This document shows positions 1 through 13,700 of a DNA stretch of 64,000 bases, one piece after another. The stretch spans positions 10,075,956 through 10,139,955 of the forward strand of contig OZ024826.1 in assembly GCA_964016985.1 (NCBI GenBank), written 5' to 3'. The DNA comes from Anodontia alba. Taxonomy: Eukaryota; Mollusca; Bivalvia; Lucinida; Lucinidae. The notes beneath the pieces are model-generated. The model saw only the letters and a program-made list of their open reading frames with translations, was not told the origin of the DNA and did not search any database. Both the position numbers and the translations under genes were made by a program. The stretch's first letter is position 1; every line of letters begins with the position of its first letter.

Positions 1-222
1 TACAGGAATATACATTATGTTTTCTTATCTTTTATCAAAGGCATAGATTGTGGTACTTGTTAGAACCGCCTTGTTAGAACCGCCTTGTCGAAGCGGTTCT
101 AACAAGAACCCACAATCTATATTTTGAGCAGAAATATGAAAAATATCAGAATTTTTATATGAAAACTTTCCGTCTTAAGTGGTGAAATTTTCAATATATT
201 TGAACCGGCCTGTTTTCGTAAT
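1..222. mobile_element. Hairpin-centred inverted-repeat element (PAL-1 family), left end cut by the window
   Basis: Right part of a roughly 270-bp dispersed element. A central stem-loop (GAACCGCC and its complement around positions 64-100) is followed by the family's usual right arm ending in TGTTTTCGTAAT. The centre carries a small tandem repeat of TTGTTAGAACCGCC. The equivalent copy in the second block is at 36445-36731, so this insertion predates the block duplication. Confidence 0.75.
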
Positions 223-729
223 AAATTTTCGTTTATCATTTGTGTATGTTATTGTCCGTATGAATATATATGAATTATGGTTTTAGGACATATGCAGACA
301 GCGAAGCCCCCAAATTGTTGAAATAATAGACTTTAAATCCTGTGCTATGAGGGTATGCAGCCCTGCAAATTACACTGTTGCATATGAAGTGTATTATTAA
401 TGAAACCGAGACTCTGGTTTTCTTTATTCTATGTGTTTGTTATTTTCAATAGTAACTTTATATATTTTATTCAAATTATTCAGCGATTCCGAAACCATTT
501 AATCATTTAACTCTATCACCTCTGCAGACCAAAACAGATATCTTTTCAAATAGTGTATATCCAGATGAGACTGTACCGATCTACACTGTTTGTTTTTTTT
601 TTATCTGTTTTGGATATTTGACATACCTATTTTTAACAATGTACATTCTAAGCTTCAAAGATGGAAGAGTCCATTTCAGAAAATTAAGATTGTTAGGGTA
701 AAGGCATAAAATACAGTCATATATTTCAG
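223..729 (+). other. Intron of gene A preceding exon 730
   Basis: No coding sequence is visible. It aligns with 36732-37849 of the second block, which carries two extra insertions (36837-37197 and 37284-37540). A polypyrimidine tract and ATATTTCAG precede exon 730. Confidence 0.6.
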
Positions 730-881
730 CCGGAGGTTCTCTCTACTGTGTGGCAAGCTTTACGTTTGGAGGGTATGATTACGCGGTGTTGTACAATCAG
801 GACTCCAGTACTAAAGTAACAGATCCCAGTTCCACCAGTGTTCTAAATCACAATACAGACACAACACGATTCTCCTGCATC
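730..881 (+). CDS. Gene A ectodomain exon (DUF7045-like, first half)
   Basis: A 152-nt exon starting in phase 1 after TTTCAG and ending at ATC before GTAATA. It encodes a segment beginning GGSLYCVASF and ending DTTRFSCI, with two cysteines that could pair. It is about 90% identical to 37850-38001, and that conservation stops at the predicted splice borders. The donor GTAATA is weaker than consensus, but both copies share it and the phase joins correctly to exon 8210. Confidence 0.75.
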
Positions 882-3800
882 GTAATATATTTTTCTCTTA
901 CTAATACATTTTGCTGTAGTTTGATTTTGGTTATTCAGTGAGGTCTTGATTCATAGTTTGACCCTTTGATTCCTGTGTTTCTGAATTGGATTTTTTCCAT
1001 CGTTGACCGTGCATATGTGCATATTCATCAGTGTATAGAGAGTATCGGTAAAAACAAACAATAAGAAGAGAATGATGGAATGGCAATAGTGGCTCCAGTA
1101 ATAGAACACTGCCCACCTAAGCAAGACGATATCACACAACAGCAATTAATGAAAACAGAACAATCAGAAACACCGCCTTTAAATGGTCAACAGGAAAGCT
1201 GTCAAGAGGAGCTGAATTCTGGTGTGTTTAGCCCTCGTTCGTCATTATTATATATTTCAACTTGTAAATAACCATTCGGTCAGCGGTGGGGTCGGCTACA
1301 AACTAAAAGTCAGATCAACAGAAAACAGTAGTAGAACCAGGGATTTTTTTTTCGGAAGAATAAAAAATCAAAGTTACCATAGCTGCATTTTCGGATTTGC
1401 ATTTATTAATTTCTAACAGTTTTTATTTCATCTAAAATTTATGACAAACGCAAAGAATGATTCTGACATTGTAAGTTTCCCGCTTTTTGATGGCAACGTT
1501 CCTCGTGCCCCTACTTATGGTGTTTGCATTTCTCAACTTATTCGGGTTGCTAGATAATCTAGTATTTTGGTTGACTTCAATGCTCGTAGCAAAACTTTGA
1601 CTGGCAAACAACAGGGGTATCGGTATGATAAGTTTACGAAAGATTTTTTTTTCTGTTTGATCGTCGACACTACGAATTGATCTCTAAATACGATACCGGA
1701 CTAAAATACTTCTGCTACAGGGCCTATGAATTGTATTGTGACTTAAAGTATAAGTTAAAAAAAACTTGTAGGAACACCTGGATTTTCTAACCATTTCGAT
1801 GTCAGAAAAAAAAAAACACATTCAGATTGCTAAGTGGTAAATCAAGTCATGGCTGACCACTTTGCTTATCTCTTTAATTGCACGTCGGAGGGTCGGGATT
1901 CAGACTCTATGATTTAAAATCTGTTCATAACATGATCCTGGTCGGAATTTTTTTATGTTTCTCTGCTCAAAAGGGTTCAACTTTGGTTTTCTTTTGCTCC
2001 AGTATTCCAGTGGTGTTGTTTGACAACCAAGGATTCTCCAAATGTCTCAACACGTTGTTTCTATTGAGTCCTCATCTGTGCTTCATTATAGGCTTTATCC
2101 GTGATTATCTATTATTAGTCATAGATCAATTAGAAGACCTATAAACGGACCAAACAAATATATGTTTTACCACTATGCATTGATTGGGACCCCGTAAGGC
2201 TAGCTTAAGCATCCAGTAATTCATTACTGACCGTTCCAAGGCGGTACTTGCATTGTTTTAGTTTTTATTAATTGTCATGTGTGTTTCATTTTCTAGAGTG
2301 TTCTTTCTTATAATAATCATGTAAATTGATTATATATTCAGTTCAGTACAATTTGGGTAACATACTTTTGGGAAAGAGTTACTAACTCTGCTTGCTCTGT
2401 TCATTTTGTGTCCTCTTTATTGTATTTGATTGTCTTTCCCTTTGATGCTGGGTCTTGATGTGGATCTGATGTGGATGTGGATCTGATTGTATCAGCTCCT
2501 GAGTTCTCTGATTTACTTTACAGCATTTTCGGAGGAAACAGCATGTATGGCAGTTAACAGTCGATATATTTGCTTTTCTTTTTGATTGCACGAAATAATT
2601 CGGGAAGCTTTTTTTTCATATACTGTTTCGGAAGGTTTCTGTCATGTTTGTTTCTTCAGAGTGTTTATTAATACAATTATATGCATTACAGTAATTTGTC
2701 ACTGGTGACGTAAAGAGCACTAATGGGTACCGAGCATATATTTGAAATGTATAGATGCATCTAAATTGAGGAAGACGTTCCCGCGAGTAATAGTGGTAGC
2801 TCTCCCTTTTCATTTGGTATTTGTTCTGTTGTGCCTACAAGGCGTGAATTTTAATGTGGGTCATCTTTGTTGTAATTTGTGTAATACTGTCATCCACACT
2901 TTCTGATTTGAGCCAGCGCACGACAAAACCTACGATACTACTAGAGTCTTCGTTGTCTGCATGAAGTACCTTGGGTCATTAACTACTCATTGAGCGTTGA
3001 TGGTTTTGTCATATGCTGGCTCATTTGGTTTCGTAGGTATGTTTTTCATGTTCTGATACATATTTTTGTATCAAAGAATTCAACTTCAATTGCAACGAAG
3101 AATGTGCTTTTTTAACTTCTGATGTGTATAATATTCACAATTTATGGTCGTGTCAAAAAGTCTGTGATGCCCTTGTTTATCTTTTGGATAACATTTTTAT
3201 TAGATTTGGAACTAAACTTTATAGACAAACTATTGGTATTCCGATGGGAACTAATTGTGCTCCTCTTGTTGCAGATTTGTTTCTTTTTTGTTATGAGAGA
3301 GATTTCATGAAGTCTCTCTCACGTGAAAATCAGGCTGACATTATTGAGGCTTTCAATTCAAGATACCTTGACGATTTATTAAATATTGACAATATTTACT
3401 TTGACCAAATGGTGGACTGGATATACCCTACAGAACTCCAATTAAATAGAGCAAATTCTTCCGATACTGAGGCACCTTTTTTGGATTTGAATCTATGTAT
3501 ATCTAATGGTACAGTTTCCACCAAACTTTATGATAAAAGGGACGATTTTGATTTTGATATAGTCAATTTCCCTTTTCTGGATGGCGATGTCCCCCGGCGT
3601 ACCTCATATGGGGTATACATATCTCAACATAAGATTCGCCAGAGCTTCTTCAAATCTTAATGACTTTTACTACCGTAATAAAGCCCTTACTGCCAAACTT
3701 CTTAGGCAGGGCTATCGTTATTTTAAACTTCGTAAGGCGTTTTCGAAATTTTATCGCAGACACAGTGCCTTGTTAGAAAAATATAGCGTCAGTCTGAAAA

Positions 3801-6800
3801 CACTTCTGCAACAAGGTATATCGGAACCCGAGTTTTACGGTGACTTAGTGTACAGATTTAGAAAAATTGTAGGTAAATCTTACTTTTCGGAGCAATTCAG
3901 AAAACTTATTAACCGTTATAAAAGAATTGGCTATAGCCTGGATATTATGCGGTAGGCTGCATGCCTAGTTGTCAAGCCCAATCATTGTTGATGGCTATAC
4001 TTCACTCTTTAATTGCACGACGGCGGTTCGGGCCTCAGACTCAATGACGGCCTCTTCGTAAAACTTTAACCAGTGGGTTGGGGCTTGACAAATGCCTTTG
4101 GTTCAATTATTGGTTTTCATTTACTCTGGCATACAGTAGAATTAGCCATGAGTACTCATCTTTGTTTATTATAGTGATTAATTTGATTTTTATGTTTTCG
4201 CTTTGATGCATTGACTGAGTTGGGAGCCTTTATGCAAATCGAATTTTTATGTATTTCTGTATTAAGAGTAGCATCGGGACCCAGGGTGAAGTTAGCTAGC
4301 TGTAAAAGTGCTTTAAAGCCCCCGGTGGTTTGCTCTACCGACCGTTCTAAGGCGGTGGTCCCGATGTTAGTCTTACTCTTTGTTGCTTTGTGGTTTATTC
4401 TACGAGGCGATTTGTTGTATGTCTTTCCGTGTGTCATTTTGTTCTTGTGTTTTTCAGTCCTTTTAGTATTGCGATTACCTCGCTTAGGGAAGAGAGAACT
4501 AATCTTAGTGCTTTTCGTACGTTTGTTCGGTTTGTGCTTGTTTAGATTTGTCGGTTTCCTCTTCCTCTTGGGGTCTGGGTAGGGCTGCGGTTTGTGATTG
4601 TGGCACTCCCTTGACTTTTCTCTTAACTTTTTGTCACGAAATCACGAATTCAACTTCACGAATTCAACTGTACGAATTCAGCATTACAAATTCACGATTT
4701 CAACTTCTGGAGCTCACGATTTCAACTTCACGAATTCAGTTTTACGAATTCAGCTTTACGAATTCACGAAGTACCTTGGGTCATTAGCTAACCATTGAGC
4801 GTTGGTGGTTTTGTCATGTGCTGGCTCATTTGGTTTCGTAGGTATGTTTTTCATCTTCTGATACATATTTGTGTATCAAAGAATTCAACTTCACGAATTC
4901 ACGAATTCAACTTCACGGGTTTAACTTCACGAATTCAGATGTTGAATACGTGAAGTTAAATTCGTGAATTCGTGAAGTTGAATACGTGAAGTGGAATTCG
5001 TGAAGCTGAGTTCGTGAATTCGTGAGGATGAAGTCGTGAATTCGTGAAGCTGAATTCGTGAAGTCGAATTCGTGATTCGTGAAGTTGAAACCTTGAATTA
5101 AGTTGAACATTAAGTTGAAATGTCACTACCGGTTTTTATGGAAGCGTATTGGTAACCCCCACCCATCACCTCTTATATTTTTTTCACAACTTTAATTTAT
5201 GTAGAGGAACATAATAATAACATGATATGGTGACAAACGTTTGTCGACAAATCATGATAAGTCAATATGATAATGTTATTACATATCGTATTCGCTACAT
5301 ATCTATATTGTTCACAAAGTATTTGATCGTGTATGGCATTTTCTTTACTGCGTAGAATTTTTATCACGCTTTATTTTTATACGCTATATCAGTAGGTTTT
5401 TCGTGCACCTCAAAGAGTTATTTCATTGACGCAGATCATTTTGTCGTCCTAATGTCTGTTGGCTGAAATAAGTGACGTCACATGGGCCATTGAAGGGAAA
5501 ACTTGGCCGAAGAAATTATGTTAAAAAAGGCAACACAAGGTTTCCATCGGTACTCAGTCACCATAACGGAAAGAAAAATGTCTCGCACACATGCACAATC
5601 TTGCTTTGAAATACATATACCCAATTTTATAAACAAGTAGGCCGAATGATTATCCCTTTCTCAAAACTCAGCTGTTAAAATGTACGTGTACCCTTGCGTG
5701 TACCAAGCTACAATATGTACAAATAAACACATACCGAACCGGTGTTCATGTTTAAAATGAAGAAAAAAACTTTTCTGATCTGAGCTTGTCGAGTTTCCAT
5801 GTGTGCGGGGCAAGATGCCCATGCCTGAGTATCTTCACCCCATGGGAGGCAAGCTTCCCAGGTCAAGGTGTTTCATCCCCCACCCTTTCGTATGTGAAGA
5901 AAGATAGAACAAAAGTAAATAATAGAAATATTCAAATGACCTGTTAAATGGGCAATTGTTTTCAAAAGATAAAAATTATTTTCTCAACTTTGTTTGCAAG
6001 ATTTTCTGAGACTGGAAGCAAACTCCTCGGGCTAGAGTACTTTAGCCTAACACCTTCCCGTAAAGTGAAAATTAAGTAAAAGCAGGTCTTACCAACTTCT
6101 TATGGCTATGCATTAGAAAATTAAGTATTAAACGATCGAATAAGCTTCCTGATCTGAGTTTGCCAAGTTTCAATAGGTGGGGGTTGGGGGTTGGGGCAAG
6201 CTGCCCAGGCCAGGATATATTCACCCCGGGGGGGGGGGGGTGTGCAAGCTGCACAAGCCAGTGTATCTTAACCCTGCGTTTTCCTGTATGAAGAAATATA
6301 GGTTATATCAAATGCTGGAATTTTCTAATGACCTGTTCAATGGGAAATTCTATCAAAAGTGATAAAATAGCTTTCTAAACTGTTTCTGCAAGAACTTTTG
6401 TTTGGGAGGAAATGCTTATGCCACAATATCTTAGCCCTATCCTTTTCCCATAAATAGAAATAAATAATGAAAAACATACAATAGTACTGTTCTGAAAAAT
6501 GTGCGTTATAAATTTGTTATAAAAAATAAATATTTTTTTGAATTGAGTTTGCCAGGTTTTCCTGGATGGCGGGGGTGGGTGGGGAGGGCAAGCTGTCCCG
6601 GGTTATCTTGCCTCCGGGGGACAAGCTGCCGGGGTAGGGGTGGGGGCAAGATAAACTATAACACCGGCAAAAACTTGATACTGACGAAGAGACAAACCAT
6701 TTAACAGAGCTGAAGCAAAACATATATACCGCAATAGATGAGACCGCTTAAATTACTTGGGGTATTTGGGACACTTGAAGGATTTTTTCGCCGACAATAA

Positions 6801-7694
6801 GCATTTGTCCCCCTGGTAGCCTCTTTTGATTGACAAATGATTTCTGTGTTCCGCTTTTGATTTCCGATCGTCCGTATGGCGATAAAACAATACAGATATC
6901 AAGATCTTTAACTCCAGTTCCGCAAAAAAAACATAGCGTTGTTTCGTAAAACATATGTTGTAGTGTGCAGTACAAAATATTTAAACAATACAGATTAGCA
7001 CATAATGTTGTCGTTTTATATCTTCACGAGAACATCTATAACGAAATGAAATTTAAATGAAATAAAGAACACATGAAAACATTGTTTTTATCTAACTCTT
7101 ATGAAAAACAGTATATGGTAAAAATCTCGATCTTTTTGCATTTTCATGACAAACAATATTGTCACGAGAAAGAAATAAATGGGGGTACCAATACGCTTCC
7201 ATAGGTTTTTTGTACATATGAGTAATGTACAACTGCAAAACTTGAAATTAGAAATTATGCAAGCAAACGGTACGGTGCACCTGATGGCATATTTAGTACC
7301 TCATTTACATATTCGGAAAACATGCCTGCATAACACTGCAGACCCAGATCATATATCACAATAAGAAGTCCTATGTAAGGTGTCGAATATTCAAGCACGC
7401 AAAAGGCCGTAGTGTGAGCCTCTAGAAATGATACAAAATACAGTGCCCACTTGTTAAAAACATTATTGCTTAACGAGCTCATTAATTACAAACTTGGTGT
7501 TAGTACCATGTGGCGGTGGTAAAACGTCTCCCTGTACATCACCATAGTGCATACTTATATACTCCATTTTTTTTGGGAACATTAGGCCCATTGCGGTATT
7601 TTTGAAAGTAAAGTTCTGTATACGTAACCCTCGTAAGCAGTGTTACAAACTTCATTACTGCTTATGAAGAGTCTCTCAAAAAAAAAAAACAAAG

Positions 7695-7726
<32 letters not shown>

Positions 7727-10700
7727 GAGGCTCCTATTTTACATTTTTGTTTCCAAAGGTAATCTTTTTGACGTTTATTAAGTATTCTAGCTATGGTATT
7801 TTCAAAAACATGGATATTTTTGCTGCAAAAATGTCAGTAAATGCAATAGCTACTCGTGCATAATGTATGTCATGGTTCAAGAAATTGTAACGTCACGTAA
7901 GCTAGCAACTTCATTAAGTTTTGTTATTTATATAAATAATGAAATGAGTCGTAACATCAGACTACATATCTTCAGACATGTGCGCTCGGCGAAAGATTCA
8001 GATCGACCTATGCATTCGCACAGTCTGATCAGAATCATCACTAAGCGCATTTTGGATAGCCAAAGATGCAAATTTTCTTCATGCGGACACGAAGCTTCTG
8101 ATCAAGCAAAGCGGATGCGCATGCTGAGGTTAGTCTTCTTAGGGCACACCTGTCAGAAGATACGTTTCCTCACGTCACGGCTCAATTAACCCCGTTTTGT
8201 TTTCTTCAGTGTACTGATGGAACGTCGGCTTCCGTATCCCCACACATCTGTACTACCTACCAAACTCCCAGTGCCTACCCAACACTGGCTGATATGACAA
8301 CAGTGAATGGATATCTTCTGGCATTTAATGGAACAAAATATGGTATGCGGCCTTTTTTCCTGATGAAGACTGAAACACGTTAGAACGAGAAATGTGTGCT
8401 GCTCTACCGTCAACAATTAACCAGTTAATGCCAGACATCTTAAATGAACCCAATCATTCTGGGCAATTTACAATTTAAAGGCAACGCAAAAAAAAGCAAA
8501 CTAGCATAACTGGTTTTCTTACTGTAACTGGTTTTCTTACTACAAAGTGCTAATTATATGACAATAACGCAGACCCAGTTTGCAACATCTTGGAAGGATT
8601 TATACCGCACTGCTTTAGGTTCTCAACTACGGTCTACCAAAGACGTTAACCGAACGTCGTCCTCATATTAAACTAGTCTTATTAATGGTATTGTCCTAAT
8701 ATAGAATATAGAATACAGTAAATGTCCTGATATTACCAATACTTTATTTAATACTTTTTTAGTCAAACTTTTGCATTTATGCAGTTGTTTCTTAAAATTC
8801 TTGGGGAATGGCAAACAACGTAGACCCAAAATCAGATGCTTCTAAGGGAACAGTCCGATCTGGGTCTACACTGTTTACATATGCCATTTCGTCCGAACCT
8901 TTAGCAACATATGGGACTGACAAAAGCTGTTGATAATAGTGGATTGGTCGTAATTCCGAGTGGTCTTAATCGCGAGTAGTCGTAATAGCGGCATTTTACT
9001 GAATATGTTATTTGTTGTGGTACAATGTATTGTGATACATTTAACCCTTCTCTTCCTGAACACGACACGCCCTGTCTTGGCAAACAATGTAGAGCCAGAT
9101 CAGTTGTCTTCTGAAGAAGCTAACTGATCTGGATCTGCACTGTTTGTTATTAAGTATGTGAATTTATATCAAAATCCTGGATCAAATAATCTGGCTGGCT
9201 GAAAATTGAAATGGGCGTGGCGTCTGAATTTATTCAGCATGACAAGGGTTAACCCGTAAAAGCGCCAATTACAACTGCAGGAGACGATATTTTGATTTTA
9301 TTTTTATTTTTTAAAGAAAATAAGTATTTACATTTCATGTGAATAATCTTTTCTCTGAAAAGGAAACAAAAATGAAACATACACTGAATAGGTTCATGAG
9401 GATAGTGTTAATTAATCCACATAATTCTTTTGACACATCCCAATAAACATTTTCATTTACTGTAACAGTTTCTGTTCTCATCGAGAACCATCAGATTGTG
9501 ACCTTGATGTCACGTGACTAAGATTGCTCACCATCAAACTGGTTTCTAGATGGTAAACAAAGACCTGTAGATGTTGTTGAAGCCGTATGCCCCTGGTCCT
9601 GGTTCATCGATTTGGAGGAAATAAAAGTAGTCAGACAAAGAAATTAAAGAAACTATCAGAATGAGTCACTCTCCACCCGTCAGAAATATGGACCAGGGAG
9701 CAAACAACCTGAGCAACATCTACAGGCCTTTGTTAACCAATAGAAACCGGTTTTGTGGTAAGCAATCCAAGTCCCATGACATCACAAGATCAGGGTAACA
9801 CACAGTCCGATGATGGTTATCGATACGAACCAAGACTGTCACAGTAAGTGATTTTTTTTTCTTGGAATATATTAGGAGAAAAAATTCATTGGATTAGCAA
9901 AAAAAAAAAAAGTATGTCGTCTGCTATAAATTTTACTTGGCGCTTTAAGGTTATAACACTATAACACTGTTGACGCTTTGACAAGCTTCTCTCTAGGTTT
10001 GCATAAGCACATTCAGTAAAATTCCGCTATTAAAGACACACTTTTCCCTTCTTTGGCTAGACCCGCCCACACTCCACTCTCATGATCAACCCTAATATAC
10101 AGTCTTGATAACAGAGTACACATCAAAGCCTTATCATATCTAAGAGATAATATGGTCATTATAAGGATGTAAAGTCTCCGTAGGTGGGGTCCTATAAGGG
10201 GTAAGTCATATAATTGAGAAGTATTCAATATGTTATTTTAGAACCAAGCAAGACAAAATATTTATACGTAAACATCTAAGTACCGGCGCAAATGTTGCTC
10301 ATGTTTACATAGAGATATGGAACAAAGGTAACAATAAATTCATTTGCAGTTTGCAATTAATTGATTGAATTGTGTTGCATTATTTCATTTATTCATTTAT
10401 TGATAGTTTTCTAAAAATAAAAATGTTGTTGTTTCTTGCATTGTGAAAAAAATAGACATATATTGAAATAGAAATATGGAATTGAAAGTTATTTATTTAT
10501 TTATTTATTTTCTGAAGTGAATAAGAACACTTCACTGAATCCTTATCCTACTGAAGGAGCACTATATAATAAATCTTGTAGGAAATTAAAATAATAATAA
10601 TTGTATCCAAAAAAGTGAATATTCATTTTCTGCAATCACACAAACTGAATTTTCTGAAACAAAAGCTATTTCTACAAACTAGTCTTATATTTAGTAAAGA

Positions 10701-13700
10701 TTTGAACAGCCTGCACAGCTTCACAGTCTGATCAGTCTTCCCCACACACTTTATAAGATACACTGCTTCTTCGTCCAAATAGCACAGACTGATCAGGCTG
10801 CGGAGATGCGCAGACTGATCCTAGTCTTCATTGAGCGTATATGTTATTTTGCAGAAATTAATGTGATTTGTGTTTTTAGTACCTGTTAAAAATTGTGATT
10901 TTTTTCTTCATTGTATGTTGCATTTTATATGACAAAACATGTTTTCCAGTACTTTCAATAATCAATCACATTATTTACTAAAATCAGAAGGGCATTATTA
11001 TTACACACTGAACTGCGGAGAGAAAAAGAAAAAAAAAAATTCTTATTTTTCTCGTAAAATAGGATTTGACATTTCATGCAAATTCTCTCCCTTTGAGTCC
11101 GTTCGCATGAAATGTCATACCTTATTTTATGGGAAAAATAAAAAAAGAATCGTTTTTATTTGTCGTCTAATAAATCCACACTTGGCATGGTGAGTAATAA
11201 TTCTCTTATGTCTGTGCGAAAAAATAAAAGTGCTACAAAGTAATGCTTTTTCTAAACAATGGATTTATTTATGTCACCTTTTTCAGTGACGCTACTAAAA
11301 TAGTGCTACTGGAAATGTATGCAAGTAAGAAGCAGATAAAGAGGGCATTTGATGATATAGAGGCATAAGTATCTCTAATTCTCCATAAAATATGTTGTGG
11401 GTATTCATTAGAACTGCCTTGGAGAGGCGATTCTGGTGAATAACGACCAACAATATTGTATTGAATAAAGAGAAAAAAAATCAGATTATCACTTAGTAAC
11501 CCACTTTACCTGTTTCTTTTTCTTCATCATAAGCTTCGCTGATATCAAATCTAATTTCCCCTTATCAGGCCCCACCTATAAGGGTGGCTATAGTCATCAA
11601 GCATTTCTTATCTTTATCTGCTCATGGTCATTAGGGTGTTGTGCAGTTTCTTTAAGACCATATTGTCACTGCCTGAAAGCGGTCTTATTGGCGGGATTGT
11701 CTAAATATTGAAATTAGATTTTAGTTCCAGATATAGTATTATTTTTTTTTTTTCTTATTTTTTCCAGCCAAAACGTTCTGACATTTTTACGTATTTCTCC
11801 ACAAAAAAAAATGCGAGGCGTTTCTAATGGGTATCACAACATATTTTTGTGGAGAAATAAAAATGTATTTTGCAGATCCAACCTCTTATCTGAAGCTATG
11901 TAGACTGACAACAAAACCAGATTTTTGACTAGAAATGTTGGTCTTAATAGTGGATTGGTCTTGTTTTTTTATGTAGTCTTAACAGCAGAAATTTAGTTTA
12001 ATTGCATAGACATATTCCATATTGAGTTATATGAGATGCAACGTTGAAAAAAACATACCTTCTGATGTGTGCGCCCGACAAAGACTTAAGTCAGCCTTCG
12101 AAAACTCTTTGTAAAAGAGACATTGTATCCTTGGCTATCCAAACTGCGATCAATGAAGATGCTGATCAGACTGTGCAAATGCGCAGGCTGGTCTGAATGT
12201 TCGATTGGCGCACTTTCCGAATGTACGTTTTCTAAAGCTGCGGCTAAACAATGTTGACTTTATTAAATATTTATCAATTTCATCTACCTGGAAAATCTGA
12301 CTATATTTGGTATTTGGCAATTGTTTCATCGTTAAAAGGTTGCTGCAAACGTTGCTTTGTCCTAAACCTCTCCGACTATAATAATATATATAAATGTGTA
12401 TTTGTTAATGTGTACGTGTACACTGTTTAACCCTTGCCACTCCCACTTCTACTTTCCAGCCAATCAGATTACTTGATCCGGTTTTTTTTATGGAAATTCA
12501 CATATTTAGCAGATCCAGATCAGTTTGTTTCAAGCCAACTGATCTGGATCTACACTGTTTGCTAGGACAGTGCATGCCGTGTTCAGCAAGAGAAGGGTTA
12601 GAATATTTTAATAATTGTTTCTGTTTTGTTTTCTTTTTCAGTTACATGTCGTAAGTAGATATCTTTTTATATGGAACATATCAGTAAGAAACTAATCATT
12701 TATAAAAACAATAACGCATATGCTTTTCACAATAATCGAACATATTTGTTATGTTTCTTATATCCAAAGGATCCATCCTGTCAGTTTTTGTTTATCTTCA
12801 CTACGGCTGGTATTAAATGGTTTGTGGCGGCTCGCCTGAAATTATGCTGGTCGAATATGCTATAACGGATCTTTTCCTGTGACGTAGCTTATATTTATCG
12901 TAATTACGGCTGATGCTTAACGCGATAATGGTGGCTGTAAAACGTTCATATAGTTTGTTTTAGTGTGTATGGTACAGTGAACTAATTATTTTTCCCATAG
13001 AGCTCCATAGTAATTCCACCCTTTTTGGTGCTTAAGGGTTCAGTTCAGGGTATGGCTGGGCTTCTAAATTTTGTTTTAATTCAAAGCCCAGGCTTAGCAT
13101 AGCAAAATAAACAAGGAAAAATACCACCATCACCAGCACTTTCAGGGACTTTTTGGAGGCTGAATGTAGCAACCCCTCAGTTGGCAGGTATCAAAAATTG
13201 AAACTTTGCAATTTCACCACTTCTTCTTTGGGCTCCAGCAAACACACACAGAAACATTTATTTCTTTGAAACAATCAGGAAATTACAAACAGACATTTTT
13301 TTCTTCAAATTAGAATGATGAGTTTTAATTCATCTTTATTATTAACCAATCACAGGCCCCCTTACACAAAATAACTACCCCGGGCTTCCCTACACTTTTT
13401 TGCACCAATCAGCAGTCCTGTCACAATTGGTTCACTGTGCCCTTGTATACATTGCCCAATCATTGTCTTTGTCGTGCTGTTTACAAGTAAAACCTGGGAC
13501 TAGATACATGTATAGCGCTGAATAAGATAGAATAATATTTCACTATATCAAAGTTAATGGGATATACATTAATGTTGACAATTTCCCTTAAACATGTTGG
13601 ATGCATTGTATTGCTAAGAGCAATTTGACTTTAATTATAGCATTTCCTGGACAGCGTGACAAAATATATTCTTCTTTTAACTATTTATTCAAGTTATGAT

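Larger units (their letters stand above)
882..8209 (+). other. Gene A intron, repeat-filled
   Basis: A 7.3-kb intron between the two DUF7045-like exons. It holds a decayed Penelope-like fragment (1437-2600), a younger Penelope-like copy between 126-bp direct repeats (2963-4893), an orientation-switching minisatellite (4638-5115), a 2.07-kb inverted-repeat element (5137-7203), a poly-A run (7678-7725) and a GATCAG-rich repeat (7955-8185). The matching gene B intron (38002-43126) lacks the three middle elements. Confidence 0.6.
10013..11998. mobile_element. TA-type MITE (CAGTAAAATTCCGC family) split by another insertion
   Basis: The left end CAGTAAAATTCCGCTATTAA is at 10013 and the right end, with GGTCTT and AGCAGAAATTTA, is near 11998. 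The unsplit homologue is at 45390-45750. The segment 10034-11651 between them is a separate element (see next). Confidence 0.6.

Noticed and set aside
4211..4582. Hydrophobic ORF, repeated on the minus strand at 58048-58413, as a membrane protein gene
   Set aside because: It lies in the non-coding tail of the Penelope-like element and recurs in solo tail copies with frame breaks; kept only as a question under the tail finding.
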